A stretch of DNA of 64,000 bases from Streptomyces violascens (GCF_014649955.1 NZ_BMUA01000001.1:1-64000); one strand, 5' to 3'. Counted from the stretch's first letter, positions 8,004-17,272 are shown. Notes: generated by a model not told the origin, from the letters alone. Made by a program: numbers and translations.

Positions 8004-9650
8004 CTAGTTGCCCTCGTGCGCGCTGAGACCACCCAAGGTCTCGTAGGCCGTGTTCTCGCCGGGGAAGAGCACCTGGACGTTCAGCGGCAGGGGCGAACCT
8101 GGGTCGATGGTCTGTTTCGGGTCCTGGTTCTGAAGCTCCACCGTGCCGTTGCTCCCGTCACTGACGACGGTGAAGGCGAACCTCGCCGCCCAGTCGGGGT
8201 CCACGGTGGTGTTGGCCGGCACGTCGAAGCTGATGGTCCACAGCGTCACCCGGGTCCGCTTCGCCTGCACGGTCAGGGTGAAGGAGTAGATGTATGGGTC
8301 CTTGTCCCAGACCTTCTTCCAGTGGCCTTCGTGATGCTGCGTGACTTTCAGGTTCGGGTCCTTGGCAGTGAAGTGCACGATCGCCGGCCGGGATTCGCGG
8401 TCGCCCTTGTGCGCAACAGCCTGGACGATGTGCTCGCCTTCGGACCAGGCGTCCGCGGAAGCGTACGTCCATGTCCCGGTGCCGAGCGCCGCGTTGCCCA
8501 GGGCTGTGTCTCCCTCGGAGAGGCTGACCTTGTCCACTCCGTCGGCCATCGTGCCGCTGATCACCTGGTCGACGTCGACCGTCGTGGTGTCCTTCGGGTC
8601 TTTGATCACCGGCGGCGCGACCGGCACGACGGTGAAGGTCACGGTGGCGGGCTTCGAGTCCCGCCTGCCGATATAGGCCACGGCCTGAACGGTGTGCTCG
8701 CCTTCGGGCCAGGGCTGGCCCGGCCGGTACTCCCAGCCGGTCCCTGTCAGGATCGCTGGACCCAGGAGCCGGGGCGCGTCGTCGATCACCTCGAACACCT
8801 TGACCGCGTCGATCCCTTCGTCAGCGGTCACCGTGCCCTTGATCACCTGATTGGGTTCGGACTGCGCATGGTCGTGCGGCTCCGTGACGACCGGCGGGTC
8901 GAGCGGGGTGATCTTCGCGATGATGCCGGCCGCGTTCATCACTTCAAGGTCGTCCACCGGCAGGGGCGTGTTGCTGAGCCGGTGCGATGCGTCGATCCGA
9001 TCCGGGGTGATCGGCTGGGACGCGGACGACGCCGTGAGATCCAGGGCGTTCGCGTTCCCCTTGGAGTCGATGGCGTAGAACATGCCGTCCTCGCTGAAGA
9101 AGACGGCTGAGTACGACTTCCGTCCACCGCTCGCACTCCGCTCGGCGGGCGGGAAAACTCCCGTCTTGAGGAGCTGCTTCACGGGCGACTTCGACTCGTC
9201 GAAGTAGAGCAGGTCGCCGTTGTCGCCCTCCACGCCGTAGAGGCGACCGTCGACGGGGTGATAGGCCCAGTCGTCCCAGCGCCCTCCTCCGGCCACGTTG
9301 CCCGCGGTCGCCGTGGCGCTGCTCAGGTCGATCTCGTACACCGGTGTACCCGGCCCCGCGCAGGCGAAGAGCGTCTTCCCACCAGGAGTGACATCCCCGC
9401 AGAACCAGCCCTGGTCCTCGAACTCCTGGATGAACTGGGTGTCCGGGACCCCGCCCTTCTCCAGGTCGATGATGACGAGGTTGTTCTTGCTCAGCGCGTA
9501 TAACCGATCGTCCAGCCTCCCCATGGAGGCGTAACCGTCGGGGAACGTCGCTACCTTGTCGTACACCTGGACATCCCACTGCACCGGATCGAACCGAAAG
9601 ATCCGTGTGTCTGTCCTGCCCACCGCGAGATACACGTACTGCTCGGCCAT
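8004..9650 (-). CDS. Beta-propeller protein with two Ig-like repeats and a beta-sandwich C-terminus
   Basis: A 548-residue protein. Residues 1-250 form a propeller-like series (YLAVGRTDTRIFRFDP; YASMGRLDDRLYALSKNNL; WAYHPVDGRLYGVEGDNGDL), similar to streptomycete proteins that tally displayed values. Two homologous Ig-like units follow, each with a GT-W-x-Y...(W)(P/S)EGEH-VQAVA core and a closing TFTV or HFTA strand. The C-terminus has a CBM2-like beta-sandwich look (TLWTISFDVPANTTVD). The ATG at 9650 is preceded by GGAGGAGT. No signal peptide is visible, although the domains are typical of exported proteins, so secretion may be non-classical. Function unknown. Confidence 0.75.
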   Translation of the reverse strand: MAEQYVYLAVGRTDTRIFRFDPVQWDVQVYDKVATFPDGYASMGRLDDRLYALSKNNLVIIDLEKGGVPDTQFIQEFEDQGWFCGDVTPGGKTLFACAGPGTPVYEIDLSSATATAGNVAGGGRWDDWAYHPVDGRLYGVEGDNGDLLYFDESKSPVKQLLKTGVFPPAERSASGGRKSYSAVFFSEDGMFYAIDSKGNANALDLTASSASQPITPDRIDASHRLSNTPLPVDDLEVMNAAGIIAKITPLDPPVVTEPHDHAQSEPNQVIKGTVTADEGIDAVKVFEVIDDAPRLLGPAILTGTGWEYRPGQPWPEGEHTVQAVAYIGRRDSKPATVTFTVVPVAPPVIKDPKDTTTVDVDQVISGTMADGVDKVSLSEGDTALGNAALGTGTWTYASADAWSEGEHIVQAVAHKGDRESRPAIVHFTAKDPNLKVTQHHEGHWKKVWDKDPYIYSFTLTVQAKRTRVTLWTISFDVPANTTVDPDWAARFAFTVVSDGSNGTVELQNQDPKQTIDPGSPLPLNVQVLFPGENTAYETLGGLSAHEGN

Positions 9651-10339
9651 GCCACTCCTCCATGTACGACGGCACGCCGCTCGCCATGCGGCGCGGGGAA
9701 CCACGCTGCCCCGGCCGAACGCCACCGGCAAGATCGGAAAGTCGCCACGGTCGTCGACCGACAGGCCAGAGTGCTGCCGGAGGCCAAGTTTCACTGGTTG
9801 TCGGCGGGATTGGCCTTGGCCGCCGGGGCGTGTCTGGTGGGCCAGACACAGACCTCACGAGACAGCTGTGTGGTGGTCACGGGACCCATCGGGAAGGCCC
9901 TAAGGCCTGGGCCAGACACAGGCCAGGTCACCCCAGCGAGTGACGCAAGAACGCCGTGATCCATGGGCCACAGAGATCCGCAGCTGGGTTCCATCCATGA
10001 CCTACCGGGCTCACTGTTTGACCGGAATCGCGTCGAGAAACCGGCAGGACGCCGGGCACAATCGCTGGGCTCAGCACGCTTCCTCGAAGGTGGTCGATGA
10101 CGTTGATCTACGGACTGCACCGTGCCAAGGGCAACGCCCCGCTTGTCGGCTGTACCCGGCCCGGCGAGCGGGGCCCGTATGGGGTGGGCTGGAGCGAGCC
10201 GGACCGGGAGGACGAGACACCCCAGCACGAGACACCCGTGGCCGACCCCGAGCGCGGATGCCGAGGTACAGGCCGTGACCGGCAGGGTCCGAGCGGGCCT
10301 TGAGTAGTAACTCCGGTCCGCGCGGTGCGTTGGAGGGGC
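9651..10339. other. Gene-poor stretch with a short direct repeat
   Basis: No open frame here has a ribosome site and plausible translation. GGGCCAGACACAG occurs twice, at about 9839 and 9910, 71 bp apart. I cannot assign it. Confidence 0.35.
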
Positions 10340-11765
10340 GTGCCCCAGCCCGTGTGTAGTCCCAGCAAGACGAAAACTGCGGCCCCGGGCGGCAAGGCCC
10401 AGCCGCTGCCCTTCCTGTTGACGCCTCAGCAGGGCGAAGCGGCCCGCATGCTGCTGGACTACGTGGGTTCACTGCAGCTGCCGGGCCCCGACGCACAGCT
10501 CCTGGCCGTCGTGATGGCCATCAGGGCTGCACGCCGCGGCGTCGGCAACGTGACCGGGCAGGATCTTGCCGCTCTGCGTCTGAGCGACCCACGCGAGGCT
10601 GTTCATGTTCTGCGGGAGCTGGGCCGGCAGATGGGGGACGCCATCTTCGACAGTGATCCTGCCGCGCCGCCGGTCTCCGTCACCGTCCCCGATCTGGTCG
10701 GCGAGGCGCCCCGCCCACTGCCCTTCGGGAAGACCCGGCGATCGCGTGTGTCCGGATGGACCATACGGACCTTGTCCGCCAAGCCGGTCAAGAAACTGCC
10801 GTCGGCCGCGCGACTGGCCGGGCTGTTCGTCGCAGCCCACGCCACCTCGAATGCTTCTCGGCGAGCTTCCGCCCGGCATCCCTGAAGCCTGCCGAGCCGC
10901 TCTGCCGGACCTCCTGCGCAACGGCTTCCTCGCCGGACTCTCCGGCGACCAGTTCCGTCTGGATCCCCAAGTACGCCACCTGTCGGGCCTGCTCCCGAAA
11001 ACCCGACTCACGTCTGCAGTGGCCCAGGGATTCGAGTTCGACGCTGACGCATGGGAGCAGTGGAAGAACGCAGCCACACCCGCGCTGCGCCGGCACGTGG
11101 AAAGCGTCGAGTACTGCGCCCTGTCCGAACTGCCCGTGGAGCGGGCCGCGGAGGCCTTCATGAGCCCCTGTGGGGCCGCGTTCTTCTCCAAAGCCGCCAA
11201 GAACGCCTATGGACGGTGGAAGGACGCGAACCCGGACCGCGGCCCGCAGGCCGCCGAGTTCACTGTGACCTTCCGGGCAGCACACGGGCATGGCCCCTCG
11301 TTCAAGCAACTGAGCGATGGGCTGGGGTGGCACCACAGCTACCAGCTGCGCGGGTTCGTCGTGCACCGCCTGCTCTCGAACGGATGGCTGACCAGAACAG
11401 GCCCCGTGCCCTGGACCCTCCGTCCCGGACCGACCGCACAACAACAGGGCATCACCCTTCCCCGAGCCCGGGGTTCCGCGACCGTCACTGCTTTCCGGCA
11501 GGCCCTGACCGCGGGCAGGGCCTGCCGGAGGCGTCGAGGGCGGCGCTGTTCGCGTACCAGCGAGCCGCCGGGCTCGCTACGCCCGACGGGCTGGCCAGCT
11601 GGCGGCCGCCCTCGGGAGATAGCAGGGCGCAGCACGGTCTTCTCACGGTACGGCGTGCCGGTGGCAAGCCCGGGCAGGCCGTCTGCGGGACGTGTCGACT
11701 TCCTCGGAGGCCGGGGTGCAGCGGGCGGAACGCCTTCGAGGAGATCACCCGCGCGGGTAGCGTGA
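10340..11765 (+). pseudogene. Frameshifted hypothetical protein with a C-terminal winged-helix-like region
   Basis: The first frame starts at a GTG after GGAGGGG and codes a plausible protein (PFLLTPQQGEAARMLLDYVG, LPSAARLAGLFVAAHATSN) until about 10850, then turns to low-complexity sequence. Coding sense continues in another frame as LGELPPGIPEACRAALPDLL, through EFTVTFRAAHGHGPSFKQLS, where the pattern resembles a winged helix (HSYQLRGFVVHRLLSNGWLT). Sense fades after about 11450 and the frame stops at 11765. One indel near 10851-10857 would restore about 370 residues; an overlapping restart at ATG 10851 lacks a ribosome site. The family is not recognised. Confidence 0.5.
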
Positions 11766-11805
11766 CGGCGGGAAGTTGGGGGCCGTACGAAAGGGGCAGC
11801 TGAGC

Positions 11806-11928
11806 ATGGACAACTTCTTCGCCAGGGTCGAAGGCCGCGCTCACGCCTGGCCGCCCGGCCGCAGAGACCTGCACTGGCTGATCGTCCCCGGCGAGGCTTT
11901 CGCCCGCCCTCGCTTGTACGAGCCGTAC
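11806..11928 (+). pseudogene. 2'-5' RNA ligase-like protein, N-terminal scrap
   Basis: The ATG, with AGGGGCAGC upstream, begins MDNFFARVEGRAHAWPPGRR followed by DLHWLIVPGEAFARPRLYEP. This matches the opening of streptomycete 2'-5' RNA ligase (LigT-like) proteins, in which HxTx motifs would follow. The similarity stops at 11928, where a transposon-end-like TGT begins, and the frame then ends at 11964. Both HxTx motifs are missing, so no activity is expected. Confidence 0.5.
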
Positions 11929-12110
11929 TGTAGGTTCGCATCTCGCGTGTCCCTTTCTCATTGACCATGGCCTTTGTCCGGCCCAAAGGACAGGGCGGTG
12001 AGACGAACGCTGTCCTGTCGCATTGAAGCTGTCGGATTCTTACTCGTTCTCGTTCGCGCTGTCGGATTCTCATTGCGTCGCACGCTGAGCGACAGAGTTT
12101 GCCCCGTACG
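11929..12110. mobile_element. Left end of a Tn7-like transposon (candidate)
   Basis: The RNA ligase frame is cut where TGTAGG begins at 11929. Within the next 140 bp there are four related short repeats of the form TGTC-n3-TTCTCATTG: near 11950, 12014, 12028 and 12060, the last two being CTGTCGGATTCTTA and CTGTCGGATTCTCA. Tn7-family ends begin TGT and carry several TnsB sites. A tnsA-like scrap lies just inside. Assignment is inference from this arrangement. Confidence 0.45.
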
Positions 12111-12183
12111 TGGGGTTTGATCTCACCTTCCTGGTCCGGTTCTCGCGGTACCTGTCACGGTCGTTTTCGGCAGGTACGCGAAG

Positions 12184-12404
12184 CCGGGGGTGGCGATGGA
12201 GCTGGGTCTGGTCGATGTCGAGTGGGCTGACGGTGAGGGTGGCGGGCTGCGGAGTCCGTGCTGGAGGCGGTGTCCCGGGTCCGGTTCGAGTCGGTGCTCC
12301 CGGTGCGGCGCTTCACGTCGTACCAAGGGCAGCGGCACTTCACCGGCTCGTACTGGGCGGCGACGACGCATTACGCGGCTCCGACGGACCGGTCGGGCAA
12401 CTGA
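12184..12404 (+). pseudogene. TnsA-like transposase endonuclease, N-terminal scrap
   Basis: The frame from 12184/12196 gives MELGLVDVEWADGEGGG. After one frame change it continues SVLEAVSRVRFESVLPVRRF, then TSYQGQRHFTGSYWAATTHY and a stop at 12404. The FE-x-V-PVR-F-S(Y/F)-x-GQR-x-F-G-x-WW/Y-ATT pattern is the conserved start of actinobacterial TnsA-like heteromeric transposase subunits. The catalytic restriction-endonuclease-like core that should follow is missing. GGGGGTGG lies before the ATG. Confidence 0.55.
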
Positions 12405-13293
12405 TCGGCGGGTGGGGCGAGGAAACCGGCCTGAGCCCGAGGCGGGGGCCCGTGTCGTCGTCGAATGCCTCGCAGAACGCGGTGAGAGCGTCGGTGAGAT
12501 GGTTCAGGGACCGGGTGGCAAACAGGAATGGCTGATATCCCGCGGCGCGGTAGGGGGTTTTGGCCATGGCGCAAACGTTCCACGCCCGGATCTCACACTG
12601 AGGCAGTTTCCTGATCTCGCCGTATGAGGAAAGCAGCGCCGCACCGTACGCCTTGACGTGCCCGGTCTGGGTGAGCACCCCGAACTCAAGGGTGTACCAG
12701 TACACGCGGCTGAGTAGTTCGAGGGCTTCCTTGGTGTGAAGTCGTTGGGCCGTCCGACCGATGAGGCGGTACAGGTCGGCGAAGCGCGGGGACACCAGAT
12801 GCACGCCATGGCCGAACACGTCGTGGATCACGTCGGGTTCCGGCGTGTACAGCGGTACGGCGGGATGGCGGACGAACTGCACGGCGTGGAAGAAGCCGCG
12901 TCCGAGTGATTCGAAGAACCTACGGTTGTTCACGAATCCGCCAGCGAGGGTGAAATCGAATTCCGTCCGGGCTTTGAGGACCGCCCCGACCTCGGTGTGC
13001 TGCGGGATCCGGTCGGCCGGAATACACGCCTCCTCGCGGGCATCCAGGATCTCTTGGCACGCATGGGCGCGCAGGGCAGGTTCCAGCGCGGTGTGGACAG
13101 TACGCCATGTCGCGTGCTCTGCGTCCGTGTAGGCGACCGGGGGCGAAGGGTGGCCCACGAGGTGGCCCCGGGCCAGTCCGGAGAGTGCGCCCCGCCGCTC
13201 CAGGTACCCAGGGTCGCGTACGCCAGGATGAAGGTGGGAAGGACCGAGTCGGCCGTCTGCTGTGATCGGTATCCGATCCCCTGTATCGCTCAT
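12340..13293 (-). CDS. phhA: Aromatic amino acid hydroxylase (phenylalanine 4-monooxygenase family)
   Basis: About 317 residues of the biopterin-dependent, non-haem iron aromatic amino acid hydroxylase family. The iron-binding signature PDVIHDVFGHGVHL supplies two His ligands and VYWYTLEFGV the Glu ligand. VNNRRFFESLGRGFFHAVQF and TPEPD are further family hallmarks. The enzyme should oxidise phenylalanine to tyrosine in the cytosol. I chose ATG 13293; the site upstream is weak. After AFCEAFDDDTG the sequence becomes Pro/Ser-rich and lies antisense to the tnsA scrap, so the native C-terminus is probably lost or replaced. The catalytic core is intact. Confidence 0.85.
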   Translation of the reverse strand: MSDTGDRIPITADGRLGPSHLHPGVRDPGYLERRGALSGLARGHLVGHPSPPVAYTDAEHATWRTVHTALEPALRAHACQEILDAREEACIPADRIPQHTEVGAVLKARTEFDFTLAGGFVNNRRFFESLGRGFFHAVQFVRHPAVPLYTPEPDVIHDVFGHGVHLVSPRFADLYRLIGRTAQRLHTKEALELLSRVYWYTLEFGVLTQTGHVKAYGAALLSSYGEIRKLPQCEIRAWNVCAMAKTPYRAAGYQPFLFATRSLNHLTDALTAFCEAFDDDTGPRLGLRPVSSPHPPISCPTGPSEPRNASSPPSTSR

Positions 13294-13421
13294 GATCGAT
13301 ACCGTGCCCATGTCCGGATGGCGGATCACCACGGCCGCATGCGCTGAGGCGAATCCCGGCCAGTCATAACCAGTGGCTGAGCCGTATGCGAGGCGCGCGT
13401 GCCGCGAGCGGGTCCGCCGTC

Positions 13422-15185
13422 CTACCGGCCGACCGCGTAGCCCTGCATTCCGCGAGAGTCGGCGGCGGCGGAGAGGACGCCGCTCTGCGGGTCGCGGGCG
13501 ACCGCGCAGAGCCGTCCTTGCGACCAGGGGCCGGCCACTTTGACGTCATGGCCCCGCTCTCGGAGTGCGGAGATGTGAGCCTCGCCAATCCGTGCCTCGA
13601 CGGTGAGCCTGCCGGCGTGCATGGCACGGGGGTGGAAAGAGCTGGGGAAGCTGCTGTTGTGCCAGTTGGGGGCGTCGATGGCGGCCTGGAGGCTGAGACC
13701 CCCGAGAGCGACTGCGAGGAAGAAGTGCAAGGACCACTGGTCCTGCTGGTCTCCGCCCGGGGTTCCGAACGCCATCACCGCGGTACCGTCGCGCAGGGCG
13801 AGCGAGGGCGAGAGAGTGGTGCGTGGACGGCGTCCGGGGGTCAGTGAGTTGGGCAGGCCCGGCTGCAGCCAGGCCATCTGCAAGCGGGTACCGAGGGGGA
13901 AGCCGAGGGCGGGGATCACCGGATTGGACTGGAACCAACCGCCGCTGGGCGTCGCTGCGACCATGTTGCCCCAGCGGTCGACGACGTCGAGGTGGCAGGT
14001 GTCCCCCCGGGTCAGCCCGTCGGAGCTGACGGTCGGTTCACCCGCACCAAGACTGTGCCTGGATGCGTCGCCGGTCTTCGACTCGCGCGAGGGTTGATCC
14101 GGCAGGCGCGGTGTGCGGCCTTCCGGGCTGCCGGGACGCAACTCATGCGACGCCTTGCCGTCGATCAGGGCGCGCCGCCTGTCGTTGTAGGACCGGGACA
14201 GCAGGTCGGCGAGCGGGACGTCGCCCGCGTCGCCGTACCAAGCCTCCCGGTCGGCCATGGCTAGCTTGGTTCCTTCTACCAGGCTGTGCAGGTAGTCCGG
14301 TGTGTCATAGGCGAACCCGTCGGGCAGGAGCGCGAGTTGTTGGAGGAAGACTGGTCCCTGGCTCCAGGGTCCGGCCTTGCACAGGGTCCAGCCGTTCCAG
14401 TCGTAGCTGACCGGGGACTCGTAGTGTGCCTCGTAGCCAGCCAGGTCGTCACCGGTGAGAGCCGAGGCGTGGCGTCGGCCCGTGGTGTCCATGGCGGGTT
14501 TGGCGGCGAATCCGGCGATGGCCTCGCCGATGAAGCCCTCGCGCCAGATCCTGCGGGCGGCCTCGATCACGGCCTCTCGGGACGTGCCGGCGCTCTCGCG
14601 CAGCAAGGTGCGCCAAGTCTGTGCCAGAGCCGGGTTCCTGAACAGGGCCCCCGGACGTGGTGCCGGCAGGTACAGCTCGGCGGATGTAGTCCATTCCGTT
14701 TCGAAGAGCTCCCGCACGGCCTCTATTGTCCTGCCGAGACCTGCCGAGGCAGGATGCCCGTGCTCTGCATAGCCGATGGCGTACTTCAGCACCTCGGCCA
14801 GGGGCTTCGTGCCGTGGTCTCGCAGCAGTACCATCCACGCGTCGAAGGCGCCTGGCACGGCGGCGGCCAACGGACCGGTGCCGGGAACCAAATCGAGCCC
14901 GAGGCTGCGGTAGTGCCCCATCGTCGCCCCGCCGGGAGCAGGCCCCTGTCCGCACAGCACCCGGACCTGCCCGCTCACGGGAGCCAGAATGATCGGGACC
15001 TCTCCGGCCGGGCCGTTGAGGTGGGGCTGGACGACGTGCAGCACGAACCCGGCGGCCACCGCCGCGTCGTACGCGTTGCCGCCGTCCTCCAGCACCGCCA
15101 TCGCAGACTGCGAGGCCAGCCAGTGAGTTGTGGACACCATGCCGAAGGTGCCCCTCAGGGTCGGACGTGTCGTCCATGTACGCAT
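13422..15185 (-). CDS. Gamma-glutamyltransferase family protein (Ntn-hydrolase)
   Basis: A 587-residue member of the gamma-glutamyltranspeptidase superfamily. The N-terminal ASQSAMAVLEDGGNAYDAAV and NGPAGEVPIILAP segments match the large subunit. The internal DTCHLDVVDRWGNMVAATPS corresponds to the autocleavage site, whose Thr becomes the small-subunit N-terminal nucleophile, and FGTPGGDQQDQW follows. No signal peptide is seen at the ATG (15185, preceded by AAAGGTG), unlike classical secreted Ggt, so it may be a cytosolic amidase-like member. HPASAG and GPWSQGPV also fit family positions. Substrate unproven. Confidence 0.85.
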   Translation of the reverse strand: MRTWTTRPTLRGTFGMVSTTHWLASQSAMAVLEDGGNAYDAAVAAGFVLHVVQPHLNGPAGEVPIILAPVSGQVRVLCGQGPAPGGATMGHYRSLGLDLVPGTGPLAAAVPGAFDAWMVLLRDHGTKPLAEVLKYAIGYAEHGHPASAGLGRTIEAVRELFETEWTTSAELYLPAPRPGALFRNPALAQTWRTLLRESAGTSREAVIEAARRIWREGFIGEAIAGFAAKPAMDTTGRRHASALTGDDLAGYEAHYESPVSYDWNGWTLCKAGPWSQGPVFLQQLALLPDGFAYDTPDYLHSLVEGTKLAMADREAWYGDAGDVPLADLLSRSYNDRRRALIDGKASHELRPGSPEGRTPRLPDQPSRESKTGDASRHSLGAGEPTVSSDGLTRGDTCHLDVVDRWGNMVAATPSGGWFQSNPVIPALGFPLGTRLQMAWLQPGLPNSLTPGRRPRTTLSPSLALRDGTAVMAFGTPGGDQQDQWSLHFFLAVALGGLSLQAAIDAPNWHNSSFPSSFHPRAMHAGRLTVEARIGEAHISALRERGHDVKVAGPWSQGRLCAVARDPQSGVLSAAADSRGMQGYAVGR

Positions 15186-15419
15186 CGCGATCACCTTTCG
15201 CTTGGGTGGAGACAGGGGACAAGATCGCGAGACAGAGGTGCCGTGTCCCCCCAATGAGACAGTCAGATATGCCCAGGTCACCGCAGCGGAACGGGGCATT
15301 CCGATTGCAGACCTACAGCAGCGGCCAAGATCCTCGCGTCAACCAAGACGGCTACAGACAAGGCGGTCGCGAGGGCTGGCGCCTCTCTCCCCCGGTCAGC
15401 CTGAGCGTTCCCAGGGAAG

Positions 15420-15461
15420 ACGGCGGCGGCCCCCCACCTTCCTGGTGAGGGCCGCCGCCGT
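15420..15461. terminator. Strong GC-rich hairpin terminator
   Basis: ACGGCGGCGGCCC (15420-15432) pairs perfectly with GGGCCGCCGCCGT (15449-15461) across a 16-nt loop. It lies just downstream of the minus-strand gene ending at 15502 and suits termination of that transcript. Confidence 0.7.
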
Positions 15462-15501
15462 GTGCGGTCGTCCTGCGCCGCCGGGGCGCCCGGCCGACGC
15501 A

Positions 15502-15723
15502 TCACTCCTGGAACTCGCGGCTCTTCACGCCGTAGAACGACGGTTTCGCGGGCCGGGCCTGGGATTCCGCCATGCTGTCGGCGAGCGGGGCGAACGTCTC
15601 GCTGCGCCGGACGACGTCGAGGAACTTGCCCGGCGCCGCCTTGTCCTCCCACAGCGCCGACGCGGTGCTGATAATCAGCGACTTCAGGTGCTCCGACTCG
15701 GGCACGGTCTCGTTCGCTGCCAC
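15502..15723 (-). CDS. Small acidic hypothetical protein (73 aa)
   Basis: GTG start with a strong AGGAGGGG site. The protein (ETVPESEHLKSLIISTASAL ... KPSFYGVKSREFQE) has no Cys and no membrane segment. It follows the RelE-like gene at 15753 by 29 nt on the same strand, and a strong terminator closes the unit. It could be the antitoxin partner, though antitoxins usually precede their toxin and no DNA-binding motif is evident. A conserved small streptomycete protein of unknown role is the plain reading. Confidence 0.6.
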   Translation of the reverse strand: MAANETVPESEHLKSLIISTASALWEDKAAPGKFLDVVRRSETFAPLADSMAESQARPAKPSFYGVKSREFQE

Positions 15724-15752
15724 GTGGTGTCCCCTCCTGATGTTCGGGACGA

Positions 15753-16082
15753 TCAGCCAACCAACTGGTGGCCCGCGCCCACAAGACGGCCTTCGGTCAG
15801 GGGGCGGTCCAGGATGCTGTGGGTCCCGATCCGGTGCCACACGATGTGAGGGCCGGCGAACTTCTCCTTGCCGTAGGACCACGTCGCGCGCCCGTCCGGC
15901 GCCCAGGTGAGTTCGTAGGTGCCGGGGGCGCGGCGCACGCCCTTGATCCGTAAGCCGGGGCGGCCGGTGCGCAGGTCGGGGACGAAGGCGTCCAGGACGA
16001 CGCGGCGGAAGCGCCGGTGCTGGGCGGGGGTGAGGTGATGGAGGTCGGTGGTGAAGCGGGGGAGGGTCTCGAAGGAGGGCAC
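15753..16082 (-). CDS. RelE/ParE-like toxin fold protein (tentative)
   Basis: A 109-residue protein opening MPSFETLPRFTTDLHHLTP, then RRFRRVVLDAFVPDLRTG, and a beta-rich C-terminal half (GLRIKGVRRAPGTYELTWAP, then WSYGKE..HIVWHRIGTHSI). This helix-helix then antiparallel-strand order, with a basic patch and a closing IGTH-like strand, is that of RelE/ParE-superfamily ribonuclease or gyrase toxins. No exact family match can be claimed by eye. The downstream 73-aa gene is the candidate partner. It is divergent from a plus-strand gene with 16 bp between them. Confidence 0.45.
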   Translation of the reverse strand: MPSFETLPRFTTDLHHLTPAQHRRFRRVVLDAFVPDLRTGRPGLRIKGVRRAPGTYELTWAPDGRATWSYGKEKFAGPHIVWHRIGTHSILDRPLTEGRLVGAGHQLVG

Positions 16083-16098
16083 GAGTACAAGTACCGGT

Positions 16099-16272
16099 AT
16101 GGCATGGGAGCGGATCCGGTGGCCGGTCGTGGTGGACCGGGCCCGGGAGATCGTGGAGAGCTACGAGGGCGGCGTCACGCTGCGCCAAGTGATGTATCGC
16201 CTGGTTTCCGGAGTGCGGGTCCGACCCGGCGTGGCCAGTGCCCGGGAGCGCCCCGGGCCGTTCTCCAACTAA
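16099..16272 (+). pseudogene. Truncated mobile-element-associated conserved protein
   Basis: The frame begins MAWERIRWPVVVDRAREIVE and continues GGVTLRQVMYRLVS, matching the opening of a longer streptomycete protein found in integrated elements. After SGV it changes to unrelated sequence and stops at residue 57. No function is known to me. Confidence 0.45.
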
Positions 16273-16297
16273 TGTTCCCCCCCAAGGGGTTTGCGAC

Positions 16298-17272
16298 ATG
16301 AGGACTGCCCCGGCGGACGAGGGGGCGGTGGGACGCGTGGGCGCGCAGAGGACACGTCGGGTACGGCGGATCGGGGAATGGCTGGCCGGGGCGCCCGCGT
16401 CCGAGCCGAGAACGCTGGCCGACGCGCTCGGGTTCGCCGAGAACGCGCCCGATCTGCAGCGGCTGTGGCGGTGGCAGCCGCAGCAGCTCGACCGGATCGA
16501 GCAGCTCTACGCGGCGGCTCAGCGGGCCTTCGAGCGGCGCACCCGTGAGGATGTGTGCCGGGCGCTCGAGCAGGCGGTGCGAGGCGGGGTGCGGATGGCG
16601 TCGGTCGAGCACGCCGAGACGCGGGCCGCGGCCGCCGAGCGGCTGGGGGACGAGGCCGACGCCGCGGCCCGGCGTCTGGACGCGGACGCGGCGCTGGCCA
16701 GCGGTCGCGGGCTCAACACCGGGCTCGCCTTCGGCATGGTGCTCAGCCCGGTCGTGCTGGTCCTCGCGTTCGCCGTGGGCGAGGCGGTGCCCGCGCTGTT
16801 CGACAGCAGGCTCGCCTGCCCGGAACAGCTGAGCCTGATGCACGCCCTGGTGTGTTTCGCGGGCGGGGCGCTCGGCGCGGTGTTCAGCGTGATCGTCCGG
16901 TTGCGCAACGCCTACCAGCTGATGCACCGGGCGCCGGGCCGCGGCGGGGTGCGGAACATACCCGCCGACCCCCGCCAACTCGCCCAGATCATGAGGCAGG
17001 AGGGCTGGTATCGGGTGGTGGTCGGCTGGTTCCTGGCCACCTCGCTGTTCCTGCTCATCAACGGCGGCGTCCTCACGATCTTCGCGCCGCCCGCGACCCC
17101 GGCCGGCCTGTGCGGTGCGGGCCCGCTGTCCATGGCCGACCACGAGGCCCTGATCAAGGCGTTCTTCTTCTGGGGCACGATCGGCTTCCTCGCGGGCCTC
17201 AACGAGCGCTGGGCCTACGGACTGCTGCGCCGTGGCGGCACGGACCGCCACCCGAGCGACCCCGCGAGCTGA
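16298..17272 (+). CDS. Four-TM membrane protein, unknown function
   Basis: A 324-residue protein. Residues 1-140 are soluble, Arg/Ala/Glu-rich and probably coiled coil (DQLDRIEQLY, ETRAAAAERLGDEADAAARR). Four hydrophobic segments follow: GLAFGMVLSPVVLVLAFAVG, LVCFAGGALGAVFSVIV, VVVGWFLATSLFLLINGGVL and AFFFWGTIGFLAGL. The ATG at 16298 has AAGGGG seven bases upstream. The coiled coil plus C-terminal membrane anchor resembles cytoplasm-facing signalling or defence effectors, but no catalytic domain is seen. Start and length look complete. Confidence 0.75.
   Translation: MRTAPADEGAVGRVGAQRTRRVRRIGEWLAGAPASEPRTLADALGFAENAPDLQRLWRWQPQQLDRIEQLYAAAQRAFERRTREDVCRALEQAVRGGVRMASVEHAETRAAAAERLGDEADAAARRLDADAALASGRGLNTGLAFGMVLSPVVLVLAFAVGEAVPALFDSRLACPEQLSLMHALVCFAGGALGAVFSVIVRLRNAYQLMHRAPGRGGVRNIPADPRQLAQIMRQEGWYRVVVGWFLATSLFLLINGGVLTIFAPPATPAGLCGAGPLSMADHEALIKAFFFWGTIGFLAGLNERWAYGLLRRGGTDRHPSDPAS

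Noticed and set aside
7932..9110. Long plus-strand open frame antisense to the propeller gene
   Set aside because: Translation is Val/Arg/Gly-rich without domain sense and has no ribosome site; the minus-strand frame has repeats and motifs.
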